A stretch of DNA of 64,000 bases. Origin: Arcobacter sp. (GTDB lineage Bacteria > Acidobacteriota > Terriglobia > Bryobacterales > Bryobacteraceae). The DNA lies in the NCBI GenBank assembly GCA_020723085.1, contig DYJN01000013.1, positions 1 through 64,000 on the forward strand, in the 5' to 3' direction. Below, one piece after another: positions 8,629 through 18,096 of this stretch. Both the position numbers and the translations under genes were made by a program. Position 1 is the first letter of the stretch. Each line of letters begins with the position of its first letter. The notes below the pieces were generated by a model. It had not been told where the DNA came from and did not search any database. It worked only from the letters and a program-made list of their open reading frames with translations.

Positions 8629-11600
8629 TCAGAAATAAATCCGCGCCCCGATGCGGAGCGCCCGCCCCGCGTAATTGTTGAATTGCGCGGTGTTGTTCGG
8701 ATCGATTGGGGTGGACTGCGTCGCCGGAGCGAAGGTCCGTTGCTCCGCATTCCACGTGTACGGCGCCGGGCGGTTGTTCGGATTGGCGAAGAACACAGGG
8801 TGGTTGGCCACGTTGAGCGCGTCCACGCGCAACTGCAGATACCGCTTCCCTTCGCTGTCCAGATCGATGTTCTTGAACAACGACACGTCAGCCGAGGTCA
8901 CGCGCGGGCTGCGCCCGTCCGGCAAGGTAGGACTTGAGTTACCCAGCGCCGGCGCGCCGTCCGAACCCGGCACGGCGAAAGCCTGATAATTGTGATACGA
9001 GCGGCGGAAGGGATCGTCGCGCCAGTTCGATGTGATCGGGTCCGGTCCCGGCGCGCGGTCCGGCCGCAGAGTGAAGCCGTCCAGCCCGTTCCCTCCTCCA
9101 CGCGACTCCCACCAGCCGTTGTTGTTCATCCGCACAACCAGCGGATAGCCTGCCATGCTCCGGAAGAATCCCGCAATGTTGTATCCGCCGATCAGCCGGT
9201 TCAGCCAAGGTCCCGCGCCGCTTCCGATCCACTGGCCCCTGCCGAAGGGAAGCCGCCAGGAGTAGGCGAGGTTGAACTTATGAGGGATGTCAAACGTCGA
9301 CAGGCTCCGTTGCAGCCTCCGGATCGGTTCCTGCGGGAACACCAGCCCGAAGACGTCGGCCACATCGTTGGTCTGCAGATTCGAAGCGCCCGAATCGTCG
9401 ATCGACTTGGACCAGCTGTAGCTGCCCTGCAGCGTCAACCCGCCGGACATCCGCTTCTGGAAACCCACATTCAGCCCGTGGTAGATCGAATTCCCCGAGC
9501 GGTCGAAGGCGGTCACGAATCGCTGGCTGAAGAACTGCGGATAGGGCCGCAACGAAGGCACCAGCGTCGTGGTGATCACGTTGCCCGCCGAGTTGAGGAT
9601 GCCCAGCCGGTTGTATTCCGCCTTCCGCGCGTTGAAGTCGGCTCCCTGCGCCACCAGAGGCGCCGTCACGGAGGGGGGCGCGTAGTTGAACGGCATGCGT
9701 TGCGTGAACAAGTGGGTCCCTTTCAGCCCGTCATAGCCCACCTCTACGGACCAGTCCCGACCGACTTGGAACTGCACGCCCGCATTCCACTTCTGCGCGT
9801 ACGGCATCGCGCTGTTCTGCGGAATATGGAACATGGTGAACGTGACGGCGTCGTTCATGAAGAGCACTGGGTCGCGCGGCAGCTCGTAGGGCGCCGGCAG
9901 CGGAGCGATCGGGTTCGTGATCAGGTTCACCGGCCCCGGCTGCACGCCGCCTGTGCCCGCATTCGTGTTCACGCTGCCGCGGTTCAGGTTCAGGTCCGGC
10001 CAGATGTCCTGTCCCGTGCCCGTGATCGGCGCCCGAAGAACGTTGTAGGACAGCCGCAACGCCACGTTGGGCCGCCACGCATAAGCCATGCCGATTCTCG
10101 GTTGGAACCCGCGGTAGTTGACAGGCCACAGGTTGCGCTGCTGCCCGCTCGTGCCCGAAAACACCCAGGCCCCGGTCACGGGAAAACCATTCACAGTTCC
10201 GCTGAAGCCCGGGACGAACGTCCCCTGCCTGTCGTATTTCTCCGTGCGCGGCGTCTCCACGTCCCACCGCAGACCGAGGTTCAGCGTCAGCTTCGGCGTC
10301 ACCTTCCAATCGTCCTGGAAATACGCGGCGGTGTAGCGCCACCTGTAGTAAGCGTTCGTCTGGAAGGTTTTGAACGTGTAAGTGTTCACCGACCCCGTGA
10401 TCAATCCTCCAAGTTCGTTGAGGATGCCGTGGATCGAACCCGTGTTCGGGGTGATCTGTCCGCCGAAACTGTAAGCGCCTCCCGTCAGCCCGCCGAACGA
10501 CAGCCGGTTCAACTGAATCCTCCGGTGTTCGCCGCCGAAACGCAACGCATGCCTGCCTCGGACAACCGACATGTCGTCGCCGATGCCCGCATTCACGTCC
10601 ACTGACCGGCCCAGCGTCGCGCCCTCCCCGTCATAGCCCCGGTTCAGCCCGGCCAATCTTGGGAAGCCCACGCCCGTTACGGCGGGCACCAGGCCGATTT
10701 CCTTGCCCCAGTCCCGCGACAATGCCGCGTCGCTCGGTCCCCGCAGTCCGTCGCCGCGGGAGTAGGTCACCCTGAGCTCGTTGATCACTGTCGGCCGCAA
10801 AATGTGTGTATAGCCGAAGGCGGCGTTGCGCGAATGGATCTTGTCCTGCGGCAGCGGATTCGCCGGATCGTCCGGGCCGCCGAACCATGTTCGGGTGCCC
10901 GTGACCGGCGCATCGGAGTAACGCGCGTAAAACCGTGCGTTGGAACCCGCCGTGTGATCCACCTTGACGCTCCAGCGGTTGTCCACCGTGTCCACGCCGC
11001 GCGCAAAGATGGCATTGTTGCCATCGGTCTCCCAAAGCCCGTCTGGCCTCAACCAATGAATGTAAGGCGTGTCGCGCCCCGGCGTGAACGGATACAGCAG
11101 CGGGATCAGCTTCTGCGCGATCGGGTTTCGCGGCAGCAGGTAGCTCAGATCGTTGTTGAGGATCGGATCCCGCTGCGCTGTCGGCAGAATGGGCCCGACG
11201 GGGAAACCGTCTGCGTTCCGGGCATAGTGCCACCGGAGCTGGTTCGTCCGTACCGGCGAGGCGATGGCCGCATCCACATTCTGCTGACGCAGCGCCGGAT
11301 CGAGAAAGTCCCGGCTGTTGGCGAAATTCCCGCGCAGCTCGTCCGCCGTCGGCAGCCGCGTCCGGCTCGCTCCGAAAAACAGCTTCTGCCGCTGCGGCTC
11401 GCCGGTCGCCCAGAAAAACGTCCTGTTGCGTCCGTCATAGATCTTCGGAATCACTACCGGTCCGCCCACCGCAGCCGCAAACGCGTGATAGCGGTTCGAC
11501 GGGTTGAACGCCGCGCCCAGCGCGCGCGTCTGCAGGAACGGATTCAGATGCATCCAGCTGGCGTTCCCCCGCAATTCATTGCCCCCGCTCTTGGTCGCCT

Positions 11601-12273
11601 GGTTGATCACCGCTGACGTCGTGCGCCCGTACTGCGCGGGCACGCCGTTGGCCATCACCGTCACTTCCTGCACCTGGTCGCCCGAGAACGTCATCACCGA
11701 CCGCGCGTAGCCCGCCGACGTGACGTCGGAGCCGTCCACCAGCACCGACGCGCTGCCCGGCCGGCCTCCGCTCACCGAGACGGACGCGCCCGGCGTCACC
11801 GGCTGGATGAAAATGCCGGGCAGTTCGCTCTGTATGCCCCCGTTGTATTGCGGATCTCCCTGCGCCCCCGGCGTCAGCAGCACCACCTGCATCATGCTGC
11901 GGTCCACAAACGGCAGGTCCTGGATGATCTGGTTGGTGACATTGGTCACCACGGCCGCTGAGTCCGGCCTCACCAGCGGCGTTTCGGACGTCACGCTGAT
12001 GCTCTCCGCCACCTCGCCCAGTTCCATGGACACATTCCGTGTCGTCACGGTGGCGGCCATCACCTGCACGCCCCTGTATGCCACCGTCTTGAAACCCGCC
12101 ATGCCCGCCGTCACCGTGTACAGCCCCGGCGGCAAAGAAGCCACCGCAAAACGGCCCAGTTCTCCTGTCACCGTCTCCGTCCGCGCCGCCGTCGCTTCGT
12201 TCACGATTTCGACCCGGGCGCCTACCACTGCCGCTCCTGACGGATCCGTGATGATGCCCGTGATTGTCCCCAA
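8629..12273 (-). CDS. Oar-like TonB-dependent receptor with N-terminal carboxypeptidase-regulatory domain
   Basis: The product is a 1,214-residue outer-membrane protein. Residues about 1-85 form a CarboxypepD_reg beta-sandwich (GTITGIITDPSGAAVVGA). A plug domain follows with LPFVDRSMMQVVLLTPG, then a long beta-barrel that ends in the aromatic C-terminus RIYF expected for outer-membrane insertion. Acidobacteria carry many of these as putative polysaccharide or peptide importers. The annotated TTG start is only the first available codon. The frame is open 17 more codons to a TAA that is the stop of the upstream gene, and the residues there (PAGAQSA) look like the end of a signal peptide whose hydrophobic core is missing. 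It probably depends on coupling to the upstream gene, or the 5' end carries an indel. Confidence 0.85.
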   Translation of the reverse strand: MGTITGIITDPSGAAVVGARVEIVNEATAARTETVTGELGRFAVASLPPGLYTVTAGMAGFKTVAYRGVQVMAATVTTRNVSMELGEVAESISVTSETPLVRPDSAAVVTNVTNQIIQDLPFVDRSMMQVVLLTPGAQGDPQYNGGIQSELPGIFIQPVTPGASVSVSGGRPGSASVLVDGSDVTSAGYARSVMTFSGDQVQEVTVMANGVPAQYGRTTSAVINQATKSGGNELRGNASWMHLNPFLQTRALGAAFNPSNRYHAFAAAVGGPVVIPKIYDGRNRTFFWATGEPQRQKLFFGASRTRLPTADELRGNFANSRDFLDPALRQQNVDAAIASPVRTNQLRWHYARNADGFPVGPILPTAQRDPILNNDLSYLLPRNPIAQKLIPLLYPFTPGRDTPYIHWLRPDGLWETDGNNAIFARGVDTVDNRWSVKVDHTAGSNARFYARYSDAPVTGTRTWFGGPDDPANPLPQDKIHSRNAAFGYTHILRPTVINELRVTYSRGDGLRGPSDAALSRDWGKEIGLVPAVTGVGFPRLAGLNRGYDGEGATLGRSVDVNAGIGDDMSVVRGRHALRFGGEHRRIQLNRLSFGGLTGGAYSFGGQITPNTGSIHGILNELGGLITGSVNTYTFKTFQTNAYYRWRYTAAYFQDDWKVTPKLTLNLGLRWDVETPRTEKYDRQGTFVPGFSGTVNGFPVTGAWVFSGTSGQQRNLWPVNYRGFQPRIGMAYAWRPNVALRLSYNVLRAPITGTGQDIWPDLNLNRGSVNTNAGTGGVQPGPVNLITNPIAPLPAPYELPRDPVLFMNDAVTFTMFHIPQNSAMPYAQKWNAGVQFQVGRDWSVEVGYDGLKGTHLFTQRMPFNYAPPSVTAPLVAQGADFNARKAEYNRLGILNSAGNVITTTLVPSLRPYPQFFSQRFVTAFDRSGNSIYHGLNVGFQKRMSGGLTLQGSYSWSKSIDDSGASNLQTNDVADVFGLVFPQEPIRRLQRSLSTFDIPHKFNLAYSWRLPFGRGQWIGSGAGPWLNRLIGGYNIAGFFRSMAGYPLVVRMNNNGWWESRGGGNGLDGFTLRPDRAPGPDPITSNWRDDPFRRSYHNYQAFAVPGSDGAPALGNSSPTLPDGRSPRVTSADVSLFKNIDLDSEGKRYLQLRVDALNVANHPVFFANPNNRPAPYTWNAEQRTFAPATQSTPIDPNNTAQFNNYAGRALRIGARIYF

Positions 12274-12324
12274 AGCGCTCTGCGCTCCCGCCGGCGTTCC
12301 ACCGCAACTTTCCGCCAGCCGCCG

Positions 12325-13536
12325 TTACCACTCATAGATGGCGATCAGCTTCGGCGAGCCGGGGGTATGATTCACCACACGCACATGAAACAGCATCTGC
12401 AGGTTCCGCCTCTGCCAGCCGGGCTTGGCGCCGGACATCGCAGCCCGCAGCAGGGACGGGTTTGTCACGATCTCCCCAGCCGCCTGCGAGCCGTATTGCG
12501 TCAGCCCCGCCACCACCAGAACCCCGTGCCCGCTTTCGCTTGCCAGATTCCGCGTCACCAGAACATAGTCCTCGTCCGTCCGCCCGTTGTCCTGAAGCTT
12601 CGGCAGTTCCCAGCGCTGCCCGGTTCCCCGATGCACGATCCTCGATTTTCCGTCCTTGCCCAGTTCCGGCGCCAGCGGAAGATTGCGCGAAGCGTCGAAC
12701 ACCCACCGGTTGGCGAAACTGACGAGCACCGCAGGCGCCTGCCGCAAGTCTGTGAACGAAATGTCGTCCCCGAACCGGATGTCCGTCTCCTTGCCCTTGG
12801 AAGCGAGGAAGGAGACGATCCGCGCCGTCGCGTGCGCCGATCCGAGCCCGATGTATTGATCCGGGATCGCCACGATGTCCCTGCCCGATATGGTTTCCTC
12901 GGGGCGGAGTTGGATCACGGCTGTCTGTTTGGTGAGAAAATCCGCTCCCATCCGGCGGAACAGGAAATCCGTCGTAAAACGGTACACCACGGGATGCCCC
13001 GTGCATACGATCACCTTGCCCTCCGCCCCCGTCACCGGCGCCCAGAATTCGTCCTCGATCTTTGGCCTCCGGTGGCTGATCAGGAACGCCGCGCCCGCCG
13101 CCACCACTCCCAGCAGGACGAGCAGCACCCGTTTTTGAGAGAATGCTCGCCGGTGCTCCCGGATTGCCGGCGGCGCCTCTTCCGCTTTCTCCTGCGCCGT
13201 CCGGAATTCCACGCGGTACGCGCCCGCAGGCAACTCAAGCCGCACTGGCGGCGCCTCCGCAAGCCCTTCGTAATACCGGGTCAGCCGTTTCCTGACTTCG
13301 GTGGCGCGGACACGCACGATCGGATCCTCGTTCGTGTCGAACCCAGGCTCCCGTCCGAACAGTTCGACCGCAATCGCCCGCTCCTTCAGTTCGTCGAACC
13401 GCCCCGCCAAGCTTCGCTCCACCAGGTGCCGCAACAGCCGCTGCGATTGCAGACTGTTGCGGAAATGGGGGCTTTCGAGGATCTTCTCCAGTTCCGCGAG
13501 GACCAGGCTCTTCCAATCAGAGTCTTGCCGGTCCAT
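12325..13536 (-). CDS. Single-pass membrane protein with N-terminal regulator-like domain, upstream of the receptor
   Basis: The protein has 403 residues. The N-terminal part (LQSQRLLRHLVERSLAG..FGREPGFDTNEDPIVRVRATEVRKRLTRYY) is a helical domain common in acidobacterial proteins annotated as adenylate-cyclase-like or transcriptional regulators, often beside TonB receptors. A transmembrane helix follows (VLLVLLGVVAAGAAFLI, about residues 131-147). The C-terminal approximately 250-residue domain, presumably extracytoplasmic, has no family I recognise. The architecture suggests transmembrane signalling that controls the receptor, but this is inference. The start at 13536 (MDRQDSDW) is preferred over the longer ORF. 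The stop lies only about 50 bases before the receptor's first usable start. Confidence 0.6.
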   Translation of the reverse strand: MDRQDSDWKSLVLAELEKILESPHFRNSLQSQRLLRHLVERSLAGRFDELKERAIAVELFGREPGFDTNEDPIVRVRATEVRKRLTRYYEGLAEAPPVRLELPAGAYRVEFRTAQEKAEEAPPAIREHRRAFSQKRVLLVLLGVVAAGAAFLISHRRPKIEDEFWAPVTGAEGKVIVCTGHPVVYRFTTDFLFRRMGADFLTKQTAVIQLRPEETISGRDIVAIPDQYIGLGSAHATARIVSFLASKGKETDIRFGDDISFTDLRQAPAVLVSFANRWVFDASRNLPLAPELGKDGKSRIVHRGTGQRWELPKLQDNGRTDEDYVLVTRNLASESGHGVLVVAGLTQYGSQAAGEIVTNPSLLRAAMSGAKPGWQRRNLQMLFHVRVVNHTPGSPKLIAIYEW

Positions 13537-13875
13537 TCCAGCGAGGATGGGCCGGACCTTGTCACCTCTCAAAGGCCCCGCGCCAGTCACGGCTCCATTA
13601 TCCCCCCTTCCAGCCCCAAGCGCCTGCGCCCGCCGCCAGTCGGCGCCGTCGCCCAAGCCGGCAATCCTTGCGGCAGAACAGGAAGCCTGCCTCCTTCATA
13701 AGACCGCCGAATTCCCGCAGACTCCCGCCGCCGATCCCGGCATCCGCACAAAGAGACTTCGCAATCCTGCTGCCACCAGGCGACTCCACTGTCCGCGCGG
13801 CAGACGAGAAAACCCGCCCTTGCCTCGAGCCCCTCCGCCGCCTGCAACGCGCGTTGTTGCAGGAAGGCTCCGGAC
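13537..13875. other. Gene-less stretch between nuoH and the regulator-like gene
   Basis: This stretch of about 340 bases has no supported gene; ORFs here are low-complexity Arg/Gly-rich shadows. It contains the hairpin at 13841-13863 just past nuoH and must hold the promoter for the regulator-receptor pair, though no convincing -35/-10 was seen. Confidence 0.5.
13841..13863 (-). terminator. Hairpin after the nuo cluster
   Basis: CCTGCAAC and GTTGCAGG form a perfect 8-bp stem with a 7-base loop, 12 bases past the nuoH stop on the minus strand. There is no T-run after it, so it may be a rho-dependent end or a 3' stabilising hairpin rather than an intrinsic terminator. Confidence 0.4.
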
Positions 13876-15060
13876 TCACCTCGCCGCCCGCGCCATCCCC
13901 ACCACCGCGTTCAGCAGAATTGCGCCAAGCGCCGTCGGGATCAGCACCTTCCACCCGATGTTCATGAGCTGGTCATAGCGGTAGCGGGGGAACGTCGCCC
14001 GCAGCCAGATGAACACGTACAGCACCGCCACCAGCTTGATCATCCACCAGAAGACCGGCGCCGCCTCGCGGTTGAATGCCGGAATCAGGAACACAAGCGC
14101 AACCAGCCACAGCAGCGCGCCGACTCCCGCCAGCCCCAATGCGTAACCCCGGATCGGCTGCTTCCGCACCAGGTAGAAGCACAGCAACCCGAACGCGCCG
14201 AACACCGCCAGCGGACCGCCGTAGTTGAACGGGATCTCCAGCGCCGCCACGTTCGGGAATGGACGCAGCCAGCCGCCGAAAAACAGAGTCACCAGCACGC
14301 TCCCGATGGCGAACATGCTGATGTACTCCGACAGCATGTAGACGCCCCAGCGGAAGCCGCTGTATTCGGTATGGAACCCCGCCACCAGTTCGCTCTCCGC
14401 CTCCGGCAGGTCGAACGGCGCGCGGTTGGTCTCCGCCACGGAAGCGATGAGAAAGATCATCGTCGGGATCAGCATCAGCCCGAAGTTGTCGAAGGCGAAC
14501 CACACCCCGCGCTCCAGTTGCGTCCGTACGATGCCCTGCATCGACAGCGTGTTCGCCATCATCACGCCGCACACCAGCGACAGCCCCAGCGCCACTTCAT
14601 AGCTGATCAGCTGCGCGCCCGAGCGCAGCCCCCCCAGCAGCGAGTAGTGCGAGTTCGACGACCACCCGCCGAGAATGATCCCGAGAATGCCCACCGACGA
14701 CATCGCCGTGATCACCAGTAGCCCCACGTTCGTATCCGTCACCTGAAAACGGTGCGAAAACGGGATCACCGTCAGCGTCGTCGCCGCCGTGAAGAACGTC
14801 ACCACCGGCGCCAGCCGGAACAGGACGCGGTTGGCCTCCGCGGGCACCGTGTCCTCTTTCATCAGCAGCTTCACCGCGTCGGCGATCGTCTGCAGCAACC
14901 CCTGCGGACCCACGCGCATCGGTCCCAGCCGCGCCTGCATGTCGGCCAGCACCTTGCGCTCCAGCAGCACCGTGAACGCCACCGCCAGCGGCGACAGCAG
15001 CAATATGCAGGCGCCCACGATCAGGGGAATCAGCCACGGCTGCGAAAAGAACCCGCTCAT
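13876..15060 (-). CDS. nuoH: NADH-quinone oxidoreductase subunit H (complex I membrane arm, quinone site)
   Basis: The protein has 394 residues and eight to nine membrane helices. Conserved complex I motifs are visible: AFTVLLERKVLADMQARLGP and ASVAETNRAPFDLPEAESELVAGFHTEYSG, the latter lining the quinone chamber and forming the loop that contacts NuoB/NuoD. NuoH links the peripheral arm to the proton-pumping antiporter-like subunits. It is the last gene of this cluster, following nuoN by 13 bases, whereas in the usual order nuoH sits between nuoG and nuoI. Confidence 0.95.
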   Translation of the reverse strand: MSGFFSQPWLIPLIVGACILLLSPLAVAFTVLLERKVLADMQARLGPMRVGPQGLLQTIADAVKLLMKEDTVPAEANRVLFRLAPVVTFFTAATTLTVIPFSHRFQVTDTNVGLLVITAMSSVGILGIILGGWSSNSHYSLLGGLRSGAQLISYEVALGLSLVCGVMMANTLSMQGIVRTQLERGVWFAFDNFGLMLIPTMIFLIASVAETNRAPFDLPEAESELVAGFHTEYSGFRWGVYMLSEYISMFAIGSVLVTLFFGGWLRPFPNVAALEIPFNYGGPLAVFGAFGLLCFYLVRKQPIRGYALGLAGVGALLWLVALVFLIPAFNREAAPVFWWMIKLVAVLYVFIWLRATFPRYRYDQLMNIGWKVLIPTALGAILLNAVVGMARAAR

Positions 15061-15073
15061 CGCTTAATCTTCC

Positions 15074-16543
15074 TTACCGCGAAATGCTCATCTGCGCCAG
15101 CCGCAGAACCGGCTCCGGATACACGCCCACCAGCAGCGTCAGCACGCCCGTCACTGCCAGCGCCACCCGCGTGCCCAGGCTCACCGTCAGCGGGCCAGCC
15201 CCCGCCTCTTCCGGCTCTACGAACACCGCCTTCACAATCCGGAAGTAGTAATAGATCGCCACCACCGCGTATACCGCGCCGATCACCGCCAGCGTGTAAT
15301 GGCCTGTTTCGATCAGCGCCCAGAAGATGAAAAACTTGCCGATGAAGCCCGCCGTCGGCGGAATCCCCGCCAGCGAGACCATGAACACCAGCATCCACAG
15401 CGCGTGCCCCGGCGCCCGCTTCATCATCCCGCGCAGGTCGTTGATGTCGTCGCCCGCCATGCCCTGCCGCGCCAGCGATGTCAGCACCAGGAACGCGCCC
15501 AGCGTCATGAACGTGTACACCAGCAGGTACACGAGCACTCCTTTGATCCCCGTCGGCGAGCCCGCCACCAGCCCCAGCAGGATGTAGCCCGCGTGGCTGA
15601 TGGAGCTGTACGCCAGCAGCCGCTTCGTGTTTGTCTGCGTCACCGCCGCCAGGTTGCCAATGGTCAGCGACAGCACCGCCGCCGCCGCCAGCAGCGGCTC
15701 CCAACTCTCCCGCGCCGCGCCCAGCGGTCCCACAAACAACCTCAGCAGCAGCGCAAACGAAGCCGCCTTCGACGCCGTCGCCAGGAATCCCGTGATCATC
15801 GTCGGCGCGCCTTCGTACGCGTCCGGCGCCCACATATGGAACGGCGCCGCCGCAATCTTGAACAGCAGACCTGCGCCCGCCGTGCCGATCGCCAGCACCA
15901 GCACCGGATCCCACGCGTCGCGCGCCGCCACCGCCGCCGCAATCTCGGTCAGCCGCGTCGATCCGGAAATCCCGTACAGCACCGAAAAACCGTACGCCAG
16001 AAAGCCCGAGCTCAGAGAACCCAGGATCAGATACTTCAGCGCCGCCTCGTTCGAGCGCCTGTCGGCGCGCAGAAATCCGACAAGGATGTAAAACGTGATC
16101 GCCATCGTCTCCAGCCCGACGAACAGCGTCACCAGTTCCGTTCCGCTCGCCAGGAAAAACATCCCCGTCTGCGCCAGCATCAGCAGCCCGTAATACTCCC
16201 CGTGGTGCTCGTCCCGCACCTCGAGATAGCGGTAGCTCATCAGGCCCGTGATCAGCGTCGCCGCCAGAAACAGCCAGTGGAAGAACAGCGCGTAATGGTC
16301 GATCACCAGCGCCCCGCGGAACGCCGTCAGGTTCCCTCCGTGCTCGAGCAAGAACGCCTGCTGCCGCCAGAACGCCACGCCCGCGAACGCCTCGCCCATC
16401 ACCAGAAACACCAGCAGCCACCGCCGCTGCTTCGCCTCCGGGAAGATCAGGAAATCGAACAGCAGCGTCGCGCAGCCGAACAGCGCCAGCAGAATCGCCG
16501 GCAAGAGCACGAAATGGTCCGTCGCCGTGTAATACTGGCTCAT
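15074..16543 (-). CDS. nuoN: NADH-quinone oxidoreductase subunit N (antiporter-like)
   Basis: The protein has 489 residues and about 14 membrane helices. It contains the antiporter-like signature FVGLETMAITFYILVGFLR (conserved membrane Glu of TM5) and the lysine-bearing segments AAAPFHMWAPDAYEGAPT and TNTKRLLAYSSISHAGY. It forms one of the three proton channels of complex I. Its ATG overlaps the nuoM stop (ATGA), which implies translational coupling. Confidence 0.95.
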   Translation of the reverse strand: MSQYYTATDHFVLLPAILLALFGCATLLFDFLIFPEAKQRRWLLVFLVMGEAFAGVAFWRQQAFLLEHGGNLTAFRGALVIDHYALFFHWLFLAATLITGLMSYRYLEVRDEHHGEYYGLLMLAQTGMFFLASGTELVTLFVGLETMAITFYILVGFLRADRRSNEAALKYLILGSLSSGFLAYGFSVLYGISGSTRLTEIAAAVAARDAWDPVLVLAIGTAGAGLLFKIAAAPFHMWAPDAYEGAPTMITGFLATASKAASFALLLRLFVGPLGAARESWEPLLAAAAVLSLTIGNLAAVTQTNTKRLLAYSSISHAGYILLGLVAGSPTGIKGVLVYLLVYTFMTLGAFLVLTSLARQGMAGDDINDLRGMMKRAPGHALWMLVFMVSLAGIPPTAGFIGKFFIFWALIETGHYTLAVIGAVYAVVAIYYYFRIVKAVFVEPEEAGAGPLTVSLGTRVALAVTGVLTLLVGVYPEPVLRLAQMSISR

Positions 16544-18081
16544 CGCGAAATCGCCTCCCGCGCCGTCCCGCCCGCCTGCGCCACCGCCGTCGACGTCTGG
16601 TGCACGCGGTGCACGATCTGCGCCACCGGCTTCTCAAGAATGTCAAAGTAGGGCTTCGGATACACGCCGATCGACAGCGCCCAGATCATCAGCGGCACAA
16701 ACACCGCCCACTCGCGCCAGTTCAGATCCGGCAGCCCCTTGTTCTTCTCGTTCGTCACTTCCCCGAACATCGTCCGCTGATACAGCCACAGCAGGTACGC
16801 CGCCCCGAACACCACCCCGGGCACGGCGAACGCCGCCCACCACCGGTTCGCCTGGAACGCCCCCTGCAGAATCGTGAACTCGCCCACAAACCCGTTCAGC
16901 AGCGGCAGCCCCGCGCTCGACAGCATCGCGAACGCGAACACGATCGCATAGTTCGGCATCACATGCGCCAGCCCGCCGTATTCCGCGATCATGCGCGTGT
17001 GCCGCCGCTCGTAGATCACGCCCACGATCAGGAACAGCATGCCTGTCGAGATGCCGTGGTTGAGCTGCTGGATCACCGAGCCGGCGATCCCCGCCTCATT
17101 CAGCGCAAAGATGCCCAGCGTACAGAAGCCCAGGTGGCTTACCGAGGAGTACGCCACCAGCTTCTTCCAGTCCTGCTGCATCAGGCTGACCAGCGCCCCA
17201 TACAGAATCCCGATCAGCGACAGCACGATCAGCACCGTCACGATCGTCTGGTCCGCGCTCGCCCGCGGCAGCAGCGGCAGCGAGAACCGGATGAACCCGT
17301 ACGTGCCCATCTTCAGCAGCACCGCCGCCAGAATCACCGATCCCGCTGTCGGCGCCTCCGTGTGCGCGTCCGGCAGCCAGGTGTGGAACGGGAACATCGG
17401 CACCTTGATCGCAAAGCCGAGGAAGAACGCCCAGAACACCCACTGCTGCATCCCGAGCGGCAGGTTCAGCTTCATCAGTTCCGTGATTTCGAACGTGTAG
17501 CGCCCGTACTGCGCCGCGTACTGGAAATAGAGCGTCAGGATGCCCAGCAGCATCAGCACGCCGCCAGCCAGCGTGTACAGGAAGAATTTGATCGCCGCAT
17601 ACAGCTTCCTCGGACCGCCCCACACGCCGATGATGAAGTACATCGGCACCAGCACCAGCTCCCAGAAGATGTAGAACAGCAGAAAGTCCAGCGAGATGAA
17701 CACGCCGATCATGCCCGTCTGCTGGAGCAGGAACATCGCGTAGTACTCTTTTTCCCGAGTCTTGATCACGTCCCAGGAATAGAAGATCGCGATCATTCCC
17801 ATCGCCGTCGTCAGCATCACCAGCAGCAGGCTGATGCCATCGATGCCGAGGAAGTAACTGACCCCCAGCGACGGGATCCATTCCCGCTTCTCCACGAACT
17901 GATACCCCTCCGCCGCCCGGTCGAACCGCACGAGCAGCGGCAGCGATACGAGAAAACCCGCCGCCGCCGTCAGGTTCGCCCACCATTTGATCAGCGCCGT
18001 TTTCTCGCGCGGAATGAACAGCAGCACCACCAGCCCGGCGAGCGGCGTCAAGAGGACGAGGGAAAGCAGATTCGAGGTCAT
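16540..18081 (-). CDS. nuoM: NADH-quinone oxidoreductase subunit M (antiporter-like)
   Basis: The protein has 513 residues and about 14 membrane helices. Family motifs include GIDGISLLLVMLTT, FWELVLVPMYFIIGVWGG (conserved Glu), MFPFHTWLPDAHTEAPT and WKKLVAYSSVSHLGF (conserved Lys/His). It is a proton-translocating subunit of the membrane arm. It lies 15 bases downstream of nuoL and overlaps nuoN by four bases. Confidence 0.95.
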   Translation of the reverse strand: MTSNLLSLVLLTPLAGLVVLLFIPREKTALIKWWANLTAAAGFLVSLPLLVRFDRAAEGYQFVEKREWIPSLGVSYFLGIDGISLLLVMLTTAMGMIAIFYSWDVIKTREKEYYAMFLLQQTGMIGVFISLDFLLFYIFWELVLVPMYFIIGVWGGPRKLYAAIKFFLYTLAGGVLMLLGILTLYFQYAAQYGRYTFEITELMKLNLPLGMQQWVFWAFFLGFAIKVPMFPFHTWLPDAHTEAPTAGSVILAAVLLKMGTYGFIRFSLPLLPRASADQTIVTVLIVLSLIGILYGALVSLMQQDWKKLVAYSSVSHLGFCTLGIFALNEAGIAGSVIQQLNHGISTGMLFLIVGVIYERRHTRMIAEYGGLAHVMPNYAIVFAFAMLSSAGLPLLNGFVGEFTILQGAFQANRWWAAFAVPGVVFGAAYLLWLYQRTMFGEVTNEKNKGLPDLNWREWAVFVPLMIWALSIGVYPKPYFDILEKPVAQIVHRVHQTSTAVAQAGGTAREAISR

Positions 18082-18096
18082 CGCCGCACGCCTCCT

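Noticed and set aside
8992-10605. 537-residue plus-strand ORF
   Set aside because: It is antisense to the TonB receptor and is Arg/Pro/His-rich, as expected for a shadow of GC-rich coding sequence.
13598-13954. 118-residue minus-strand ORF after nuoH
   Set aside because: Arg/Gly-rich, overlaps nuoH, no start context and no family resemblance.
15057-16646. 529-residue minus-strand ORF over nuoN
   Set aside because: It is the +1 shadow of nuoN; the nuoN frame has all family motifs.
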